Part shown: piece by piece, positions 8,919-18,435 of the stretch
Position numbering within the stretch: position 1 is the first letter of the stretch
Layout of the letters: every line of letters begins with the position of its first letter
Assembly: GCA_964570285.1 (NCBI GenBank)
Contig: CAZMXP010000009.1
Span: 31,777 to 95,776 of the forward strand
Source of the DNA: CAZMXP01 sp964570285
Lineage (GTDB): Bacteria > Planctomycetota > PLA2
Direction of reading: 5' to 3'
Length of the DNA stretch: 64,000 nt
Notes under the pieces: model-generated
The model's input: only the letters and a program-made list of their open reading frames with translations
Databases searched by the model: none
What the model was told of the DNA's origin: nothing
Translations under genes and position numbers: made by a program

Positions 8919-10686
8919 AGCCGAGGGGCCAGAAGAGGGGGATCAGCAGGGTTCCGGCGACGAGCATCAGAACGTTGAGCGGGAGACCGATCCTGAGGTA
9001 GTCGCGAAAGAGGTAGCCGCCCGGACCCATCACCATCGTGTTGGTCTGGTAGCCGATGGGCGTCGCGAAGCTGGCGCTCGCGCCGAAGGTGACGGCGATC
9101 AGCAGCGGCTTGGGGTCCACGCCGAGCCGCGCCGCGAGGTCGAGGCAGATCGGCGTGACGAGCAGCGCGGCCGCGTTGTTCGACAGGACCGCGGTGAGGA
9201 GGCTCGTCAGCAGGTAGAGCGCCCCGACGAGGAAGAAGGGGCCGTGCGGGCGGGCGAAGTCGACGACGGAGTTCGCGAGATGCGCCGCGAGGCCGGTGCG
9301 CTCCATCGCGAGGCCCAGGGGGATCATGCCGGCGAGCAGCAGGAGCACGCCGGAGTCGAGCGCCCGGGTCGCGTGGGGCAGCGTGAGGCAGCCGGTGAGC
9401 AGCATCGCGGCGACTCCCGCGATGGAGAGCATCGCGATGGAGGCGACGTTCGCCGCGGCCAGCAGGACCACGGCGAGCATGATGCCGATGGCGACCGGGG
9501 CCTTGCGCGGGAAGGTGAGCGTCTGCTCCACGCCGGCGACGAGGAGCACCTCGCCCTCCTCCTGCAGGCCGCGCAGCGCGCCCGGCTCCCCCTGGAGCAG
9601 CAGCACGTCGCCGGAACGCAGCACGAACTCGCGGAGCTTGTACTGGTGGCGGCGGCCCAGCCGTCGCACCGCGAGCACGCCGATGCCCAGCCGCCGGCTC
9701 AGGCCGAGCTCCTGCACCTTCCGGTGGAGGAAGCGCGAGTTCGGGAGGATGACCGCCTCGACGACGCGGAGATCGATGCGGCTGATCGGGACGCGGTCCG
9801 CGTCGGAGACGGCCGTGCCGTGCGCCACCTTGCCCTGGTTGATCATCTCGTGGATCGTGCGCGCGGTGCCCTCGACGAGGACGACGTCGCCGGCCGAGAG
9901 CACCGTCTCCGGCGGGGGCCCCAGTGTCGCCTCCTCGTTCCGGATGAGCTCGAGCACGCGGATCTCCCTCTCCTCGCCGAAGACGTCGAGAAGGCGCTTC
10001 CCGACGAGTCCGCTGCCGCCGGGCACGCTGACCTCGGTGACGAAGTGGCCCGCCACGTCGCGGTCGAGCATCTGCGCGAGGGCGCTCCGCTGCGGGAGCA
10101 GGCGCGGGGCGAGGAGCACGACGTACGCCCCGCCGATGGCCATGTAGAGGAGGCCGAGACCGCCGAACTCGAACATGCCGAAGCCCGGTCCGCCCGCCTG
10201 CCGGTAGAGGGAGTCCACGAGGATGTTCGTGCTCGTCCCGACCAGGGTGCAGGTGCCGCCCAGGATGGAGAAGAAGCTGACGGGGATCAGCAGCTTCGAG
10301 GCCGGCGTGCGCAGCTTCCTGCCGAGCGTCAGCGTCACCGGGATCATCAGCGCGACGATCGACGTGTTGTTCATGAAGGCGCTGAAGATCGCCGTCGGCA
10401 CGCCCAGCAGCAGCAGCAGGCTCCGGATCCCCCCCTGCGCCTGACGGGCGAGGAACCCGCCCACGAAGTCGACCACGCCCGCCCGCTCCAGCCCCGCGCT
10501 CATGACCAGCATCGCGGCCACGGTCAGCGTGGCCGAGTTCGAGAACCCGGAGAGCGCCCCGGCGGCGTCGAGCAGGCCGGTGAGCCCCACCGCCGCCACC
10601 ACCGCGATCGCCGTGAGCTCGATGCGGATCCACTGCGTGACCAGCAGGACGAGGGTCACGACGACGATCACGGAGAGGAGGATCAT
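8917..10686 (-). CDS. SLC13/DASS-family permease with TrkA-C-like domains
   Basis: A 589-aa inner-membrane transporter. Hydrophobic segments at both ends surround a central soluble region (about residues 205-390) with two RCK_C/TrkA-C-like units, each containing phrases such as LSAGDVVLVEGTA and LRSGDVLLLQGEP. The membrane halves carry the inverted-repeat signatures AFMNNTSIVALMIP and AVLSNNAAALLVTP, where DASS carriers bind sodium and anion (the SNT-type motif). Members move dicarboxylates, sulfate or related anions; this arrangement matches the SAC1/YfbS-like subgroup. The substrate is not determined. Confidence 0.85.
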   Translation of the reverse strand: MILLSVIVVVTLVLLVTQWIRIELTAIAVVAAVGLTGLLDAAGALSGFSNSATLTVAAMLVMSAGLERAGVVDFVGGFLARQAQGGIRSLLLLLGVPTAIFSAFMNNTSIVALMIPVTLTLGRKLRTPASKLLIPVSFFSILGGTCTLVGTSTNILVDSLYRQAGGPGFGMFEFGGLGLLYMAIGGAYVVLLAPRLLPQRSALAQMLDRDVAGHFVTEVSVPGGSGLVGKRLLDVFGEEREIRVLELIRNEEATLGPPPETVLSAGDVVLVEGTARTIHEMINQGKVAHGTAVSDADRVPISRIDLRVVEAVILPNSRFLHRKVQELGLSRRLGIGVLAVRRLGRRHQYKLREFVLRSGDVLLLQGEPGALRGLQEEGEVLLVAGVEQTLTFPRKAPVAIGIMLAVVLLAAANVASIAMLSIAGVAAMLLTGCLTLPHATRALDSGVLLLLAGMIPLGLAMERTGLAAHLANSVVDFARPHGPFFLVGALYLLTSLLTAVLSNNAAALLVTPICLDLAARLGVDPKPLLIAVTFGASASFATPIGYQTNTMVMGPGGYLFRDYLRIGLPLNVLMLVAGTLLIPLFWPLG

Positions 10687-10831
10687 CGGTGTCCCTGCTC
10701 ACGTCGCGCCGGCGGCAATCGCGCACCTCCTTGGGGGCCCCGGCGGAGAACGCCGGGTCCCGCGCCAGAGTAAGCGGAACGGCGCCCGCGCGAAACCCGG
10801 CGGCCCGCGAATCGGACCGCGGGGCGCCCGC

Positions 10832-11359
10832 CTACTTGATCCGGCGCAGGATGTCCCAGCCGTGCGGGCAGAGCTTCTCGTCGTACTCGGCGAGGCCGAC
10901 CTCGCCGACCTTGAGGGCGAACGCGACGTCGCCGACGCGGGTGTAGAGGTCCTTGCGCGGCAGTTCGGCGACGCCGTCGGGCCGGAGGCGGTGCTCGACG
11001 CCGAAGTTGCAGAAGATGTAGGGCCCGTTGCCCGCCTCCGCCCCAGCGACACGGTCGTCGCTGAACTCGTCCCTCAGCCGGGTGAAGTCGGCGCCGCCGC
11101 GGATGCGCTCGAGGAGGCTCTTGGCGAGGCGCTCCGCCTCCTCGCGCGGGCGCAGCGACTTGAGCCCCCGCACGTTCCCGCTGAACGAGATCGCGATGCG
11201 CTCGACGAGAATGCGCGCCGCCTGCCCCGCCGGGACCTCCTGCCGCGCCTTCGGGGCCTCCCGCGGGCGCTCGGGCGCGAGCCTCGAGGAGGGCGCCTCC
11301 TCCTCGCCGGCGCAGGCGCCGAGCAGCAGGAGGAGCGCCGCGGGCCGGATTCCCCTCAT
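10832..11359 (-). CDS. Parvulin-like (PpiC/SurA type) lipoprotein
   Basis: A 175-aa exported protein with a lipobox-like LLLLGAC near residue 15, a Glu/Arg/Pro linker, and a domain resembling peptidyl-prolyl isomerases of the PpiC class. The recognisable pieces are RPREEAERLAKSLLERI, ADFTRLRDEFSDD, VGDVAFALKVGEVG and GWDILRRIK. It would assist folding of exported proteins in the periplasm. Its ATG overlaps the stop of the upstream FG-GAP gene (ATGA), so the two are coupled. That upstream protein also ends with a parvulin-like stretch, suggesting linked roles. Confidence 0.6.
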   Translation of the reverse strand: MRGIRPAALLLLLGACAGEEEAPSSRLAPERPREAPKARQEVPAGQAARILVERIAISFSGNVRGLKSLRPREEAERLAKSLLERIRGGADFTRLRDEFSDDRVAGAEAGNGPYIFCNFGVEHRLRPDGVAELPRKDLYTRVGDVAFALKVGEVGLAEYDEKLCPHGWDILRRIK

Positions 11360-14300
11360 CCGATCCTCTGGGCGACGCGCCAGCCCTCCGGCGAATCGGC
11401 GGGGTCGAATTCGCAAACGCCCGCCTCGCCCGGGTCGAGCGCGAACAGCAGGCGCGCGAGGGCGACGGGGAGATCCTCGTAGCGGTGGTCGCCGGGCGCC
11501 GGCGTGCGCCCCGGTTCCGCCACGGCGAGCCACGCGGGCGGCTTGCTCCCGGCGACGTGGTGTTCGGCCGCGAGTTCGTCGAAGCTCTCGCCCTCCCGCA
11601 GGCGCTTCGCGATCTCCTCGGCGAGCTCGCGTGTGGCGCCCTCCCCGAGCAGCATCTGCCGCGCGACGACGCGCACCGGCGCCGCCCGCCTCCTCGGTTC
11701 CCCGGCGTTGCGGAACCAGAGCACCCGCCCCTCGGTGCATTGGCTGACGCCTTCGGTCCCCACCGTCTCGCCGTTGTTGTCCACGACGAGGAAGAGGTCG
11801 CCCTCGCCGACGGCGATCCCCTCGACCAGCCCGAACACCGGCCGCTTCGGGCTGCGCAGCCCGAGCAGGTCGTCGGTCAGGCGCGCGAACGAGGCCTGCC
11901 TCGTCTCCTTGCGGAAGCGGTCCCCCTCGAACTCGAGTTCGAGGATCCCGCGCGCGAGGCGGGAGACGACGAAGAGGCGTTCGCCGAGGCAGCAGGCGCC
12001 GGTCTGGTCGACGAGATACTGCGGCAGCACGAAGGGCTCCCCCCTCGGCACGAGCGCGAAGGGGTCCTCCCGCAGGCCGAAGCAGCTCACCGGCGGCTGC
12101 CCGCCGCTCGTCCCGAGGCGCTCGCGGAAGAGGTAGAGCAGCGGCGTGCCGTCCTTGCACCGCCGCAGCGCGGCGGCCTCGATGCCGTCGTTGTCCGTCA
12201 GGCCCACCGGTGTCGGCACGCGCGCGAGCACCTGCCCGAAGAGCGTGCTGCGCACGATGCTGTTGTCGGCCTCGCACGCGAGGAAGAGGTTGCCGCTCCA
12301 CGCATCGTAGGCCACCTCCTCGAGGTCGAGCCTCTCGCCGGCGAGCCCGCGCAGCGGGATCGGCGGGCCGACGAGCAGGCGGCGGGCGCGCCGGTCCAGC
12401 GTGAGCCGGAAGAGGTCGGAGCGCTTGTCGGAGACGAGCACGAGCTGCGTATGGTTCTCGTCGCCGCCGAGCAGCGCGAGGCCGCTCGGATCGGGGATGT
12501 CGCGGGGGATCCGGTACTCGGCGACGAACTCGTAGGGGTCGCTCAGCCCTTCGAGCCTGAAGGCGATCCCCTCGCGGGAGGGCACCGGGTCGGCACGGCC
12601 CGGGGAGGGGCGTCTCGGGGGGGTCCGGGGGGCGCGGTTCAGCAGCAGCGTGACGCTGTCGTCGAGCCGGTTCGAGCAGAGCAGGTCCGCGCGCCCGTCC
12701 CGGTCGAAGTCGCAGACCGAGAGTCGCGCGACGCCGCGCCCGGTCGCGTGGCGCCTCTCCCCCGAGAGCCCCCCCTTTCCGTCGCCGTAGAGCAGGACGA
12801 CCTCGCCGGTGAGCGCGCACGCCATCGCCGCGTCCGCGTTGCCGTCGCCGTCGAAGTCGGCGCTGACGACGGCGCGCACGCCGGAGCCGACGCGGAGCAG
12901 GTGGGCGCCGACGAAACCGGTGCCGGTGTTGCGGAGGACGGCGAGATCCTCGCGGATGTCGGCCAGCGGATGGTCGTTCGCGACGAGCAGGTCGTCGCGC
13001 CCGTCGTTGTCCAGGTCGGCGAACGCGACGTCCACCGGGCGCGGCAGCCTGTCGACCGCCACCACCGGCTGGAACGAGAGGTTGGGCTCGCCGTGGAAGA
13101 GCAGCACGCGCGTGCCGTCGGCGACGGCGATGTCGAAGAGCCCGTCGGCGTCGTAGTCCCCGATGTCGAGGCCGTAGCCGCGCCGGCCCTCGCGCTTGGG
13201 GTCGAGCGGCCACGCGGAGCCGACGGTGCGCACGCCGCCGCACCCGTTGTTGAACTTGAGGTCGAGGCGCGGCGCGCCGCCCCAGCCGGTCGCGACCAGA
13301 TCGGCGAGCCCGTCGCGGTCGAGGTCGCAGGCGGCGAGATCCCAGAGGAACCCGGGCGCGCCGAAGATGCGCCGCACCCTCGGCTCGCGCTTGGCCGGGA
13401 AATCGACGAGGAAGTAGAGGTCGGAGGGGTCGCCGCTGGCGGAGCATACCCCCTCGCGCCTGCCGTCGCGATCGCGGTCCTCGATGACGACGCCGCGGAC
13501 TTGGCCGCGGCCCACGGGCACGCGCCGCGGCTCGCCCCCGGCCCCCCCCCAGTGCACCCAGAGCCCCCCCTCGCAGCCGACCGCGACATCGTTCTCGCCG
13601 TCGCCGTCGAGGTCGCCCGCCGCGACCTCGTACGGGTCGCAGCCGGTCGCGAACGTGCGCGCGGAAAACCCCTCCATCGCGGTCGACGCGAGCCCCGCGG
13701 GATCGAAGCGGATCCCCTCGAGGTCGGGGTTGACCTCCCACTGGTGGACCTGCTCCCACTGCCCCGCATCCACCTGCTCGAACCTCTTCTTCTCGTCGTT
13801 CTCGACGAGCAGCCTCAGCGTCGTGCCGATCGTGTGCGGGAGGCGCACGCCCCCCACCTCGCGCCAGTCGTCGAACGCGACCCGCGTGAACGCGTCGCCC
13901 GGTGCCTCCTCGTACTGCACCTGCCGCAGGAGATGGGTCTTCTCGTCGAGCAGCCAGAGGGCGCGCACGCCGTACTCGTCGAAGGGCCCGACGAGCACCT
14001 CGAATCCCTTCGCGAAGGCGACCTTCAACGCCGGCCGCAGCGACGGGTTCGACAGGTAGGGGGCGAGGGGGAAGGGGTCGGCGATCCCCTGGAACATGTA
14101 CCAGGCGGCCCGCGTCGTCGTCTGGGCGGGCCGGTAGCGTTCGATGTGGGTCGTCGAGATGAACGCGCCGGCGGGGCCGAGCGACTCGCGCTTGGCGCCC
14201 TCGTGGCGCGCCGCGGGCCTCGTCCGGAGCCATCGGCCCGGCCGCGCCCAGACCGAGACGACGCCGGGCTCCCGGCCGCCCGAGACCGTCAGCGTGGACT

Positions 14301-14448
14301 TCGCGCGCAGCGTCCGGATCGCGCCGCCGGCCCCCGTCGCCCGGCCGTGGTCCGCCAGGATGTCGTCGACGGTGCGCTGCTGCGCCGCGGCCCCCCCCGC
14401 GAGGAGCGCGGAGAGCGCGAGAACGAGGCCGGATCGTCGCAGGCGCAC
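11356..14448 (-). CDS. Large secreted FG-GAP/VCBS repeat protein with a C-terminal parvulin-like segment
   Basis: A 1030-aa secreted protein with a signal peptide ending near AAAQQ. Residues about 30-240 resemble an outer-membrane lipoprotein-sorting-like domain. Next come several FG-GAP/VCBS repeats with calcium-binding DLDGDGENDVAVG, DLDRDGLADLVATG and DFDGDGNADAAM type motifs, probably a beta-propeller. A second propeller-like half, reminiscent of esterase-like phytase or SdiA-regulated proteins, follows at about 580-930. The final 100 residues look like a degenerate PpiC domain. The start is GTG at 14448 with TAGACT 9 nt upstream (14458-14463), overlapping the stop of the SDR gene. Function is unknown; such proteins are common in planctomycetes. 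Confidence 0.65.
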   Translation of the reverse strand: MRLRRSGLVLALSALLAGGAAAQQRTVDDILADHGRATGAGGAIRTLRAKSTLTVSGGREPGVVSVWARPGRWLRTRPAARHEGAKRESLGPAGAFISTTHIERYRPAQTTTRAAWYMFQGIADPFPLAPYLSNPSLRPALKVAFAKGFEVLVGPFDEYGVRALWLLDEKTHLLRQVQYEEAPGDAFTRVAFDDWREVGGVRLPHTIGTTLRLLVENDEKKRFEQVDAGQWEQVHQWEVNPDLEGIRFDPAGLASTAMEGFSARTFATGCDPYEVAAGDLDGDGENDVAVGCEGGLWVHWGGAGGEPRRVPVGRGQVRGVVIEDRDRDGRREGVCSASGDPSDLYFLVDFPAKREPRVRRIFGAPGFLWDLAACDLDRDGLADLVATGWGGAPRLDLKFNNGCGGVRTVGSAWPLDPKREGRRGYGLDIGDYDADGLFDIAVADGTRVLLFHGEPNLSFQPVVAVDRLPRPVDVAFADLDNDGRDDLLVANDHPLADIREDLAVLRNTGTGFVGAHLLRVGSGVRAVVSADFDGDGNADAAMACALTGEVVLLYGDGKGGLSGERRHATGRGVARLSVCDFDRDGRADLLCSNRLDDSVTLLLNRAPRTPPRRPSPGRADPVPSREGIAFRLEGLSDPYEFVAEYRIPRDIPDPSGLALLGGDENHTQLVLVSDKRSDLFRLTLDRRARRLLVGPPIPLRGLAGERLDLEEVAYDAWSGNLFLACEADNSIVRSTLFGQVLARVPTPVGLTDNDGIEAAALRRCKDGTPLLYLFRERLGTSGGQPPVSCFGLREDPFALVPRGEPFVLPQYLVDQTGACCLGERLFVVSRLARGILELEFEGDRFRKETRQASFARLTDDLLGLRSPKRPVFGLVEGIAVGEGDLFLVVDNNGETVGTEGVSQCTEGRVLWFRNAGEPRRRAAPVRVVARQMLLGEGATRELAEEIAKRLREGESFDELAAEHHVAGSKPPAWLAVAEPGRTPAPGDHRYEDLPVALARLLFALDPGEAGVCEFDPADSPEGWRVAQRIG

Positions 14449-14460
14449 GGGCCCTCCAGT

Positions 14461-15306
14461 CTAGCCAACGTCGGCGGGACCGGGCACCTTGAACTGGCGG
14501 CGCAGCACCGCATCCAGCAGCGAGCGCGGGAGGAGCCGCATCGCGAGCACGGCCGCCTTCGCCATCCAGGTCACCGTGTAGCGCGCGCGCGGTCGCCGCG
14601 CGCGGCAGGCCGCGAGGATCACCCTCGCGACGTGTCGCGGCGTCGTCGCCTGCCGCATGAAGTCGGACTCGATCCGGTCGACGTGGCGGAAGAAGGGCCG
14701 GTAGGGCGTCTCCTCCTCGAGGCGCGGGAGCGCCTTGCCCTTCGAGACGTCGAAGAACTCCGTGAGGACCGGCCCCGGCTCGATCAGCGCGACGCGCACC
14801 CCCCACGGCGCGACCTCGAGGCGCAGCGCGTCCGAGAGCCCCTCGAGCGCGTGCTTGCTCGCGCAGTACCAGCCGAAGAGCGGGTAGCCGAGCCGACCGG
14901 CCACGGAGGAGACGTTCACGATCCGGCCCCAGCGGCGCGCGCGCATCATCGGCAGCACCTCGCGGACGAGCGCGACCGCGGCGAAGAGGTTCACCTCGAA
15001 CTGGCGGCGCGCGTCGGCGTCGGTGACGAGTTCGACGGGGCCGGGCTCGCCGTACCCGGCGTTGTTCACGAGGATGTCGCATCGCCCTCCGCACGCCTCC
15101 GCGATGCGCCGGCGCACGTCCGGGTCGGTGATGTCGCCCGCCACCGTGCGGGCGTCGATGCCGTGCGCCGCCTCGGCGAGGCGGTCGGCCCGGCGCCCCG
15201 TCAACACGAGGCGCGCCCCCGCGGCGGCGAGGGCGCTGGCCGTCTCCCGCCCGATGCCCGCGGTCGCCCCGGTGACGATCGCGGTGCGGCCGCTCAGATC
15301 TTCCAT
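14461..15306 (-). CDS. Short-chain dehydrogenase/reductase
   Basis: A 281-aa classical SDR that should use NAD(P)H on a carbonyl or hydroxyl substrate. It has the Rossmann nucleotide motif TGATAGIG (residues about 13-20), NNAG, the catalytic serine in VSSVAG, and YCASK with the Tyr and Lys of the triad. The C-terminal tail is basic and hydrophobic, so membrane association is possible. The ATG at 15306 lacks a Shine-Dalgarno sequence but has TACAAT 10 nt upstream (15317-15322). The gene ends at the promoter of the FG-GAP gene, and the two are probably separate transcription units. Confidence 0.85.
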   Translation of the reverse strand: MEDLSGRTAIVTGATAGIGRETASALAAAGARLVLTGRRADRLAEAAHGIDARTVAGDITDPDVRRRIAEACGGRCDILVNNAGYGEPGPVELVTDADARRQFEVNLFAAVALVREVLPMMRARRWGRIVNVSSVAGRLGYPLFGWYCASKHALEGLSDALRLEVAPWGVRVALIEPGPVLTEFFDVSKGKALPRLEEETPYRPFFRHVDRIESDFMRQATTPRHVARVILAACRARRPRARYTVTWMAKAAVLAMRLLPRSLLDAVLRRQFKVPGPADVG

Positions 15307-15429
15307 AGGGAGGGCGATTGTAGGGCCTGCGTTGAAAACGCGGCGTCGGGGCGCTACCCTGCGTTCAAGGAATCAAGGGCGCAAGCGCGCCCTTGTTTTC
15401 GTTTTCGCGCGACCATGCACGGCACATCG

Positions 15430-17361
15430 ATGCGGCACAGGCTCCTCGCACCCCTGCTCGCGCTCCTCGCGGCGTGCGGAGGCGGGGGGGGCTCGGGGGG
15501 CGGCGGGCCGCCCCCCCCCCCCCCCCCCCCCGCCCCCGGGGGCCCCCCCCCCCCCCCCCCCCGGGGGGGGGGGGGGGCCCCCCCCCCCCCGCCCCCCCCG
15601 TTCAGCGTCACCAAGTCCACCGGCCTCGCCGTGGCGGGCGGCTTCGCCAACGCCGCGGCGCTCGGGACCGTCGCGCTCTTCACCGTCTCGGAGGCGGAGT
15701 CGGGCGCCGACCTCAACGGCGACGGCGACACCCTCGACGCGGTCGTGCACCGCCTCGACGTGCTGACGGACGCGATCACGAACCTCGGCTTCGCGGCGCT
15801 CGGGCCGATCCTCGCCTCGGACACGCAGTTCGCGTTCCTCGTTCCCGAGTCGGGGCAGGGGGCGACCAATTTCAACGGCGACGCCGACGCGTCGGACGCG
15901 GTCTGGTTCGTCTACTCGCCCGGCCTGCCGACCGCCGCGGACAACCCGTTCAACTCGCAGGTCGCGACGCCGGCCGGGGGACTCCCCGGCGCCGCGGCCG
16001 CGGGCGGCTTCGTCTTCCTCTGGTCGGAGGCGGCCGCGGGGTTCGACTTCACCGGGGACGGGGACCTGAGCGACAACCTCGTCGCGGCGTTCATCGGCGC
16101 GACGCGGTTCGTCTCGCCGTTCCCGCTCTTCGCGCACGCCGCGGGGCGGCCGCTCGTCGCGCGCGGCGCGATGGTGGCGCTCGCGATCAGCGAGGCGGCC
16201 GCGGGCGCCGACCGCAACGGCGACGGCGACGCGATCGACCAGGTCCTCGTCGCCGTGCGGTTCAGCGCCTCCACCGCCCTCCCGCTCGCCGTCGGCGGCG
16301 GCGGCTTCGCCCGGGCGGTGGCGAACCTGCCGTACGCCCTGACCGACGGCGCCGTGGTCTACCTGATCGACGAGGCGAGCGACGGCGGGTTCGACCGCAA
16401 CGGCGACGGCGATGCGGCCGACGCGGTGCTCGCGGTCTTCGACGTCGCGACGGCGTCCGGCGAGACGCTGCCGATGAACGGCGCGCTCGGCGCGCTCGGC
16501 GTCGCGTGCAGCGCCGCCGTCGGCATCGGCACGAGCGCGGATCGCGCGGTGGTCGGGATCGACGAGAGGGCGCAGGGACAGAGCGACCTCAACGGGGACA
16601 TGGACTTCTTCGACGCGGTGGCGGGCTGGGTCGACACGGCGGGCGCGCGCGGGACGGTCCACTTCTTCCCGTTCACCCTCGCCTCCCGCACGCCGGCGAT
16701 CGCCGGCCACCGCGGCGTGCTGCCCGTGAACGAGCGCAGCATGGGCATCCTCTTCGGGGTCGACCTCAACGGCGACGGCGACGACACCGACGACGTCGCC
16801 TTCCTGCTCGACGCGGAGTCGGCGCCGGGCTCGCTGCTGAACCTCGGCCTCGCGCTGGGCACGCTGTCGCTGTCCGGGTCGGACGCCGTGCTCGGCATCC
16901 CCGAGGGCGCCCAGGGGGGCATCGACCGGAACGGCGACGGCGACGCGGGCGACACCGTGCTCGCGCACCTCGACCTCGGCGACACGCCCCCGACGCTGCG
17001 CGCGACCGGCCTCGTCGCCCTCGCGACGGCGCACTTCCGCCTCTCCGCGGCGGAGTTCCGCCTCGCGGCGCTCGCCGCCGAGGGACAGTCGCCCACCTTC
17101 GACCGGCTCAACGGCGACGGCGACAGGACCGACCACGCGCTGGTCCTGCTCCACCACAACCCGGCGCTCTCCCCCCCCGCGCTGCTGCCCCCGACGCCGC
17201 TCGTCGCGGGCACCGCCAGCGCGTTCGTCGCGCCGCCGCTGGGCGCGGGCCCCCGGGTCTGGCTTTTCGCGACCTCGGAAGCCATGGCGGGCGCGGACCT
17301 CAACGGCGACGGCGACTTCACCGACACCGTGCTCTCCTACGTGCGGCTCAGCACGCCCTGA
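15430..17361 (+). CDS. Lipoprotein with Pro/Gly tract and repeated D-x-NGDGD calcium-type motifs
   Basis: A 643-aa secreted protein. ATG 15430 gives a signal peptide with lipobox LLAAC, followed by a low-complexity Gly/Pro linker encoded by long C- and G-runs. The body has roughly eight copies of a unit containing NGDGD followed by D-A-V or similar, e.g. DLNGDGDTLDAV, DRNGDGDAIDQV and DLNGDGDFTDTV. These resemble dockerin/EF-hand-like calcium loops spaced by about 60 residues, probably the blades of a propeller. An earlier in-frame ATG at 15415 exists but places charged residues before the signal. No enzyme motif is visible. It overlaps the 3' end of the synthase gene by 14 bp. Confidence 0.6.
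   Translation: MRHRLLAPLLALLAACGGGGGSGGGGPPPPPPPPAPGGPPPPPPRGGGGAPPPPPPPFSVTKSTGLAVAGGFANAAALGTVALFTVSEAESGADLNGDGDTLDAVVHRLDVLTDAITNLGFAALGPILASDTQFAFLVPESGQGATNFNGDADASDAVWFVYSPGLPTAADNPFNSQVATPAGGLPGAAAAGGFVFLWSEAAAGFDFTGDGDLSDNLVAAFIGATRFVSPFPLFAHAAGRPLVARGAMVALAISEAAAGADRNGDGDAIDQVLVAVRFSASTALPLAVGGGGFARAVANLPYALTDGAVVYLIDEASDGGFDRNGDGDAADAVLAVFDVATASGETLPMNGALGALGVACSAAVGIGTSADRAVVGIDERAQGQSDLNGDMDFFDAVAGWVDTAGARGTVHFFPFTLASRTPAIAGHRGVLPVNERSMGILFGVDLNGDGDDTDDVAFLLDAESAPGSLLNLGLALGTLSLSGSDAVLGIPEGAQGGIDRNGDGDAGDTVLAHLDLGDTPPTLRATGLVALATAHFRLSAAEFRLAALAAEGQSPTFDRLNGDGDRTDHALVLLHHNPALSPPALLPPTPLVAGTASAFVAPPLGAGPRVWLFATSEAMAGADLNGDGDFTDTVLSYVRLSTP
15480..15600. repeat. Homopolymer C/G tracts encoding a Pro/Gly linker
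   Basis: Long uninterrupted C-runs (around 15510-15530, 15543-15562 and 15580-15590) and a G-run (around 15563-15577) lie inside the lipoprotein gene right after the lipobox. The C- and G-runs can pair with each other. Replication slippage here would shift the frame; assembly error is equally possible. Confidence 0.8.
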
Positions 17362-18394
17362 CGAACGCGCTCTCGAGCAGGGCGATCTCCCGGGCCGCCC
17401 AGCGCGGCGAACAGGCGGCGGGAAGCGCGCGCAGCAGCAGCCCGGCGATGCTGCCCGGGGAGTGCCACGCGGGCCGGCCGAGCCGGCGGGCGCACCGGCG
17501 GAAGTGGCGCGACGTGAAGTGCAGCATCAGCAGCGCGCTCGCGCGGGCGAGGCTGAAGCGGCCGAGCCGCATGCCGTCGAGCATGCGGCGGTAGGAGGGG
17601 GCGCGCGACAGGGCGAGGTCGAGCAGGCGCCCGCGCACCGCCCGCACCGTGGCCGCGTCGGGCGTGCCGCGCAGGCGCGGGTCGTAGGCGACGCCGCGGC
17701 GCAGGTCCTTCTCGATGTCGCGCATGATGTTGGCGAGCTGGACCATCTCGCCCACCCTCATCGCGTCCTCCCTGAGGTCCGCGGTCATGCCGTCCCCGCG
17801 CAGCAGGCGGATCGTGAACGCCACCGGCTGCCCGAGCACGTTGCGGCAGTAGCGCAGCAGTTGCGTCTCGTCGGCGAGCACGCCGCCCTGCTCCGCGAAC
17901 CGGCGGGACGACCAGCACATCCCCTCCGCCATCGCGCCGACGAGGTCGCGGATCGCCGCGCGCTCCTCGCCCCCGAGCGCGAGATAGAGGCGATCGACGA
18001 GGCCGAGCTTCTCGACGAGCAGCAGGTGGCCGTCGTCGCGACCGTCCTGCCGCCGCGGGGATTCGAGGGGGGGCGGGGGGGCCGGCGGCTCGGCGCCGAG
18101 GCGGGCGGCGAGGGTCTTGAGCGCCCTCTCCCGCCCGTCGAGGTCGGGGCAGAGGTCCTCGTAGGTGTCGAGGATGCGCGCGTAGAGGTAGGCGACGGCC
18201 GCGGCCCTCGCCTTCTCCGCCGGCAGCAGCAGGATGCACGCGCCGAAGGTCCGGGCGGCGTGCGGGAGCACGCTCCAGACGAACTCCTCGGGGTCGGCGA
18301 TCCCCCGGAGGCGGGCGAGCGGCGGCCGGTCGCGGTCGGCGAGGGCGCCCGCGAGCAGCAGCCACGGGCGGCGGAACACGAACGGGAGCGCCAC
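17348..18394 (-). CDS. Squalene/phytoene synthase family protein
   Basis: A 348-aa all-helical prenyl-transferase family protein. Both Asp-rich magnesium/diphosphate motifs are present: DTYED at residues 76-80 and NIMRDIEKD near residue 220. Members condense two isoprenyl diphosphates head-to-head (FPP to presqualene/squalene, or GGPP to phytoene) on the inner membrane face. No other terpenoid gene is in the window, so hopanoid/squalene versus carotenoid roles cannot be separated. The start is GTG at 18394, with TATCCT 6 nt upstream (18401-18406). It diverges from the selenoprotein gene with only 41 bp between starts. Confidence 0.8.
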   Translation of the reverse strand: MALPFVFRRPWLLLAGALADRDRPPLARLRGIADPEEFVWSVLPHAARTFGACILLLPAEKARAAAVAYLYARILDTYEDLCPDLDGRERALKTLAARLGAEPPAPPPPLESPRRQDGRDDGHLLLVEKLGLVDRLYLALGGEERAAIRDLVGAMAEGMCWSSRRFAEQGGVLADETQLLRYCRNVLGQPVAFTIRLLRGDGMTADLREDAMRVGEMVQLANIMRDIEKDLRRGVAYDPRLRGTPDAATVRAVRGRLLDLALSRAPSYRRMLDGMRLGRFSLARASALLMLHFTSRHFRRCARRLGRPAWHSPGSIAGLLLRALPAACSPRWAAREIALLESAFVRAC

Positions 18395-18421
18395 GAAGAG
18401 AGGATACCCCCCCGGGAGCGG

Positions 18422-18427
18422 TAGAAT
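18422..18427 (+). promoter_or_regulatory. Leaderless-type -10 hexamer (TAGAAT) of the selenoprotein gene
   Basis: TAGAAT ends 8 nt before the ATG at 18436, and there is no Shine-Dalgarno sequence. The same arrangement precedes about a dozen other genes in the window, so transcription probably starts at or next to the A of the start codon. Confidence 0.5.
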
Positions 18428-18435
18428 CCCCCGCC

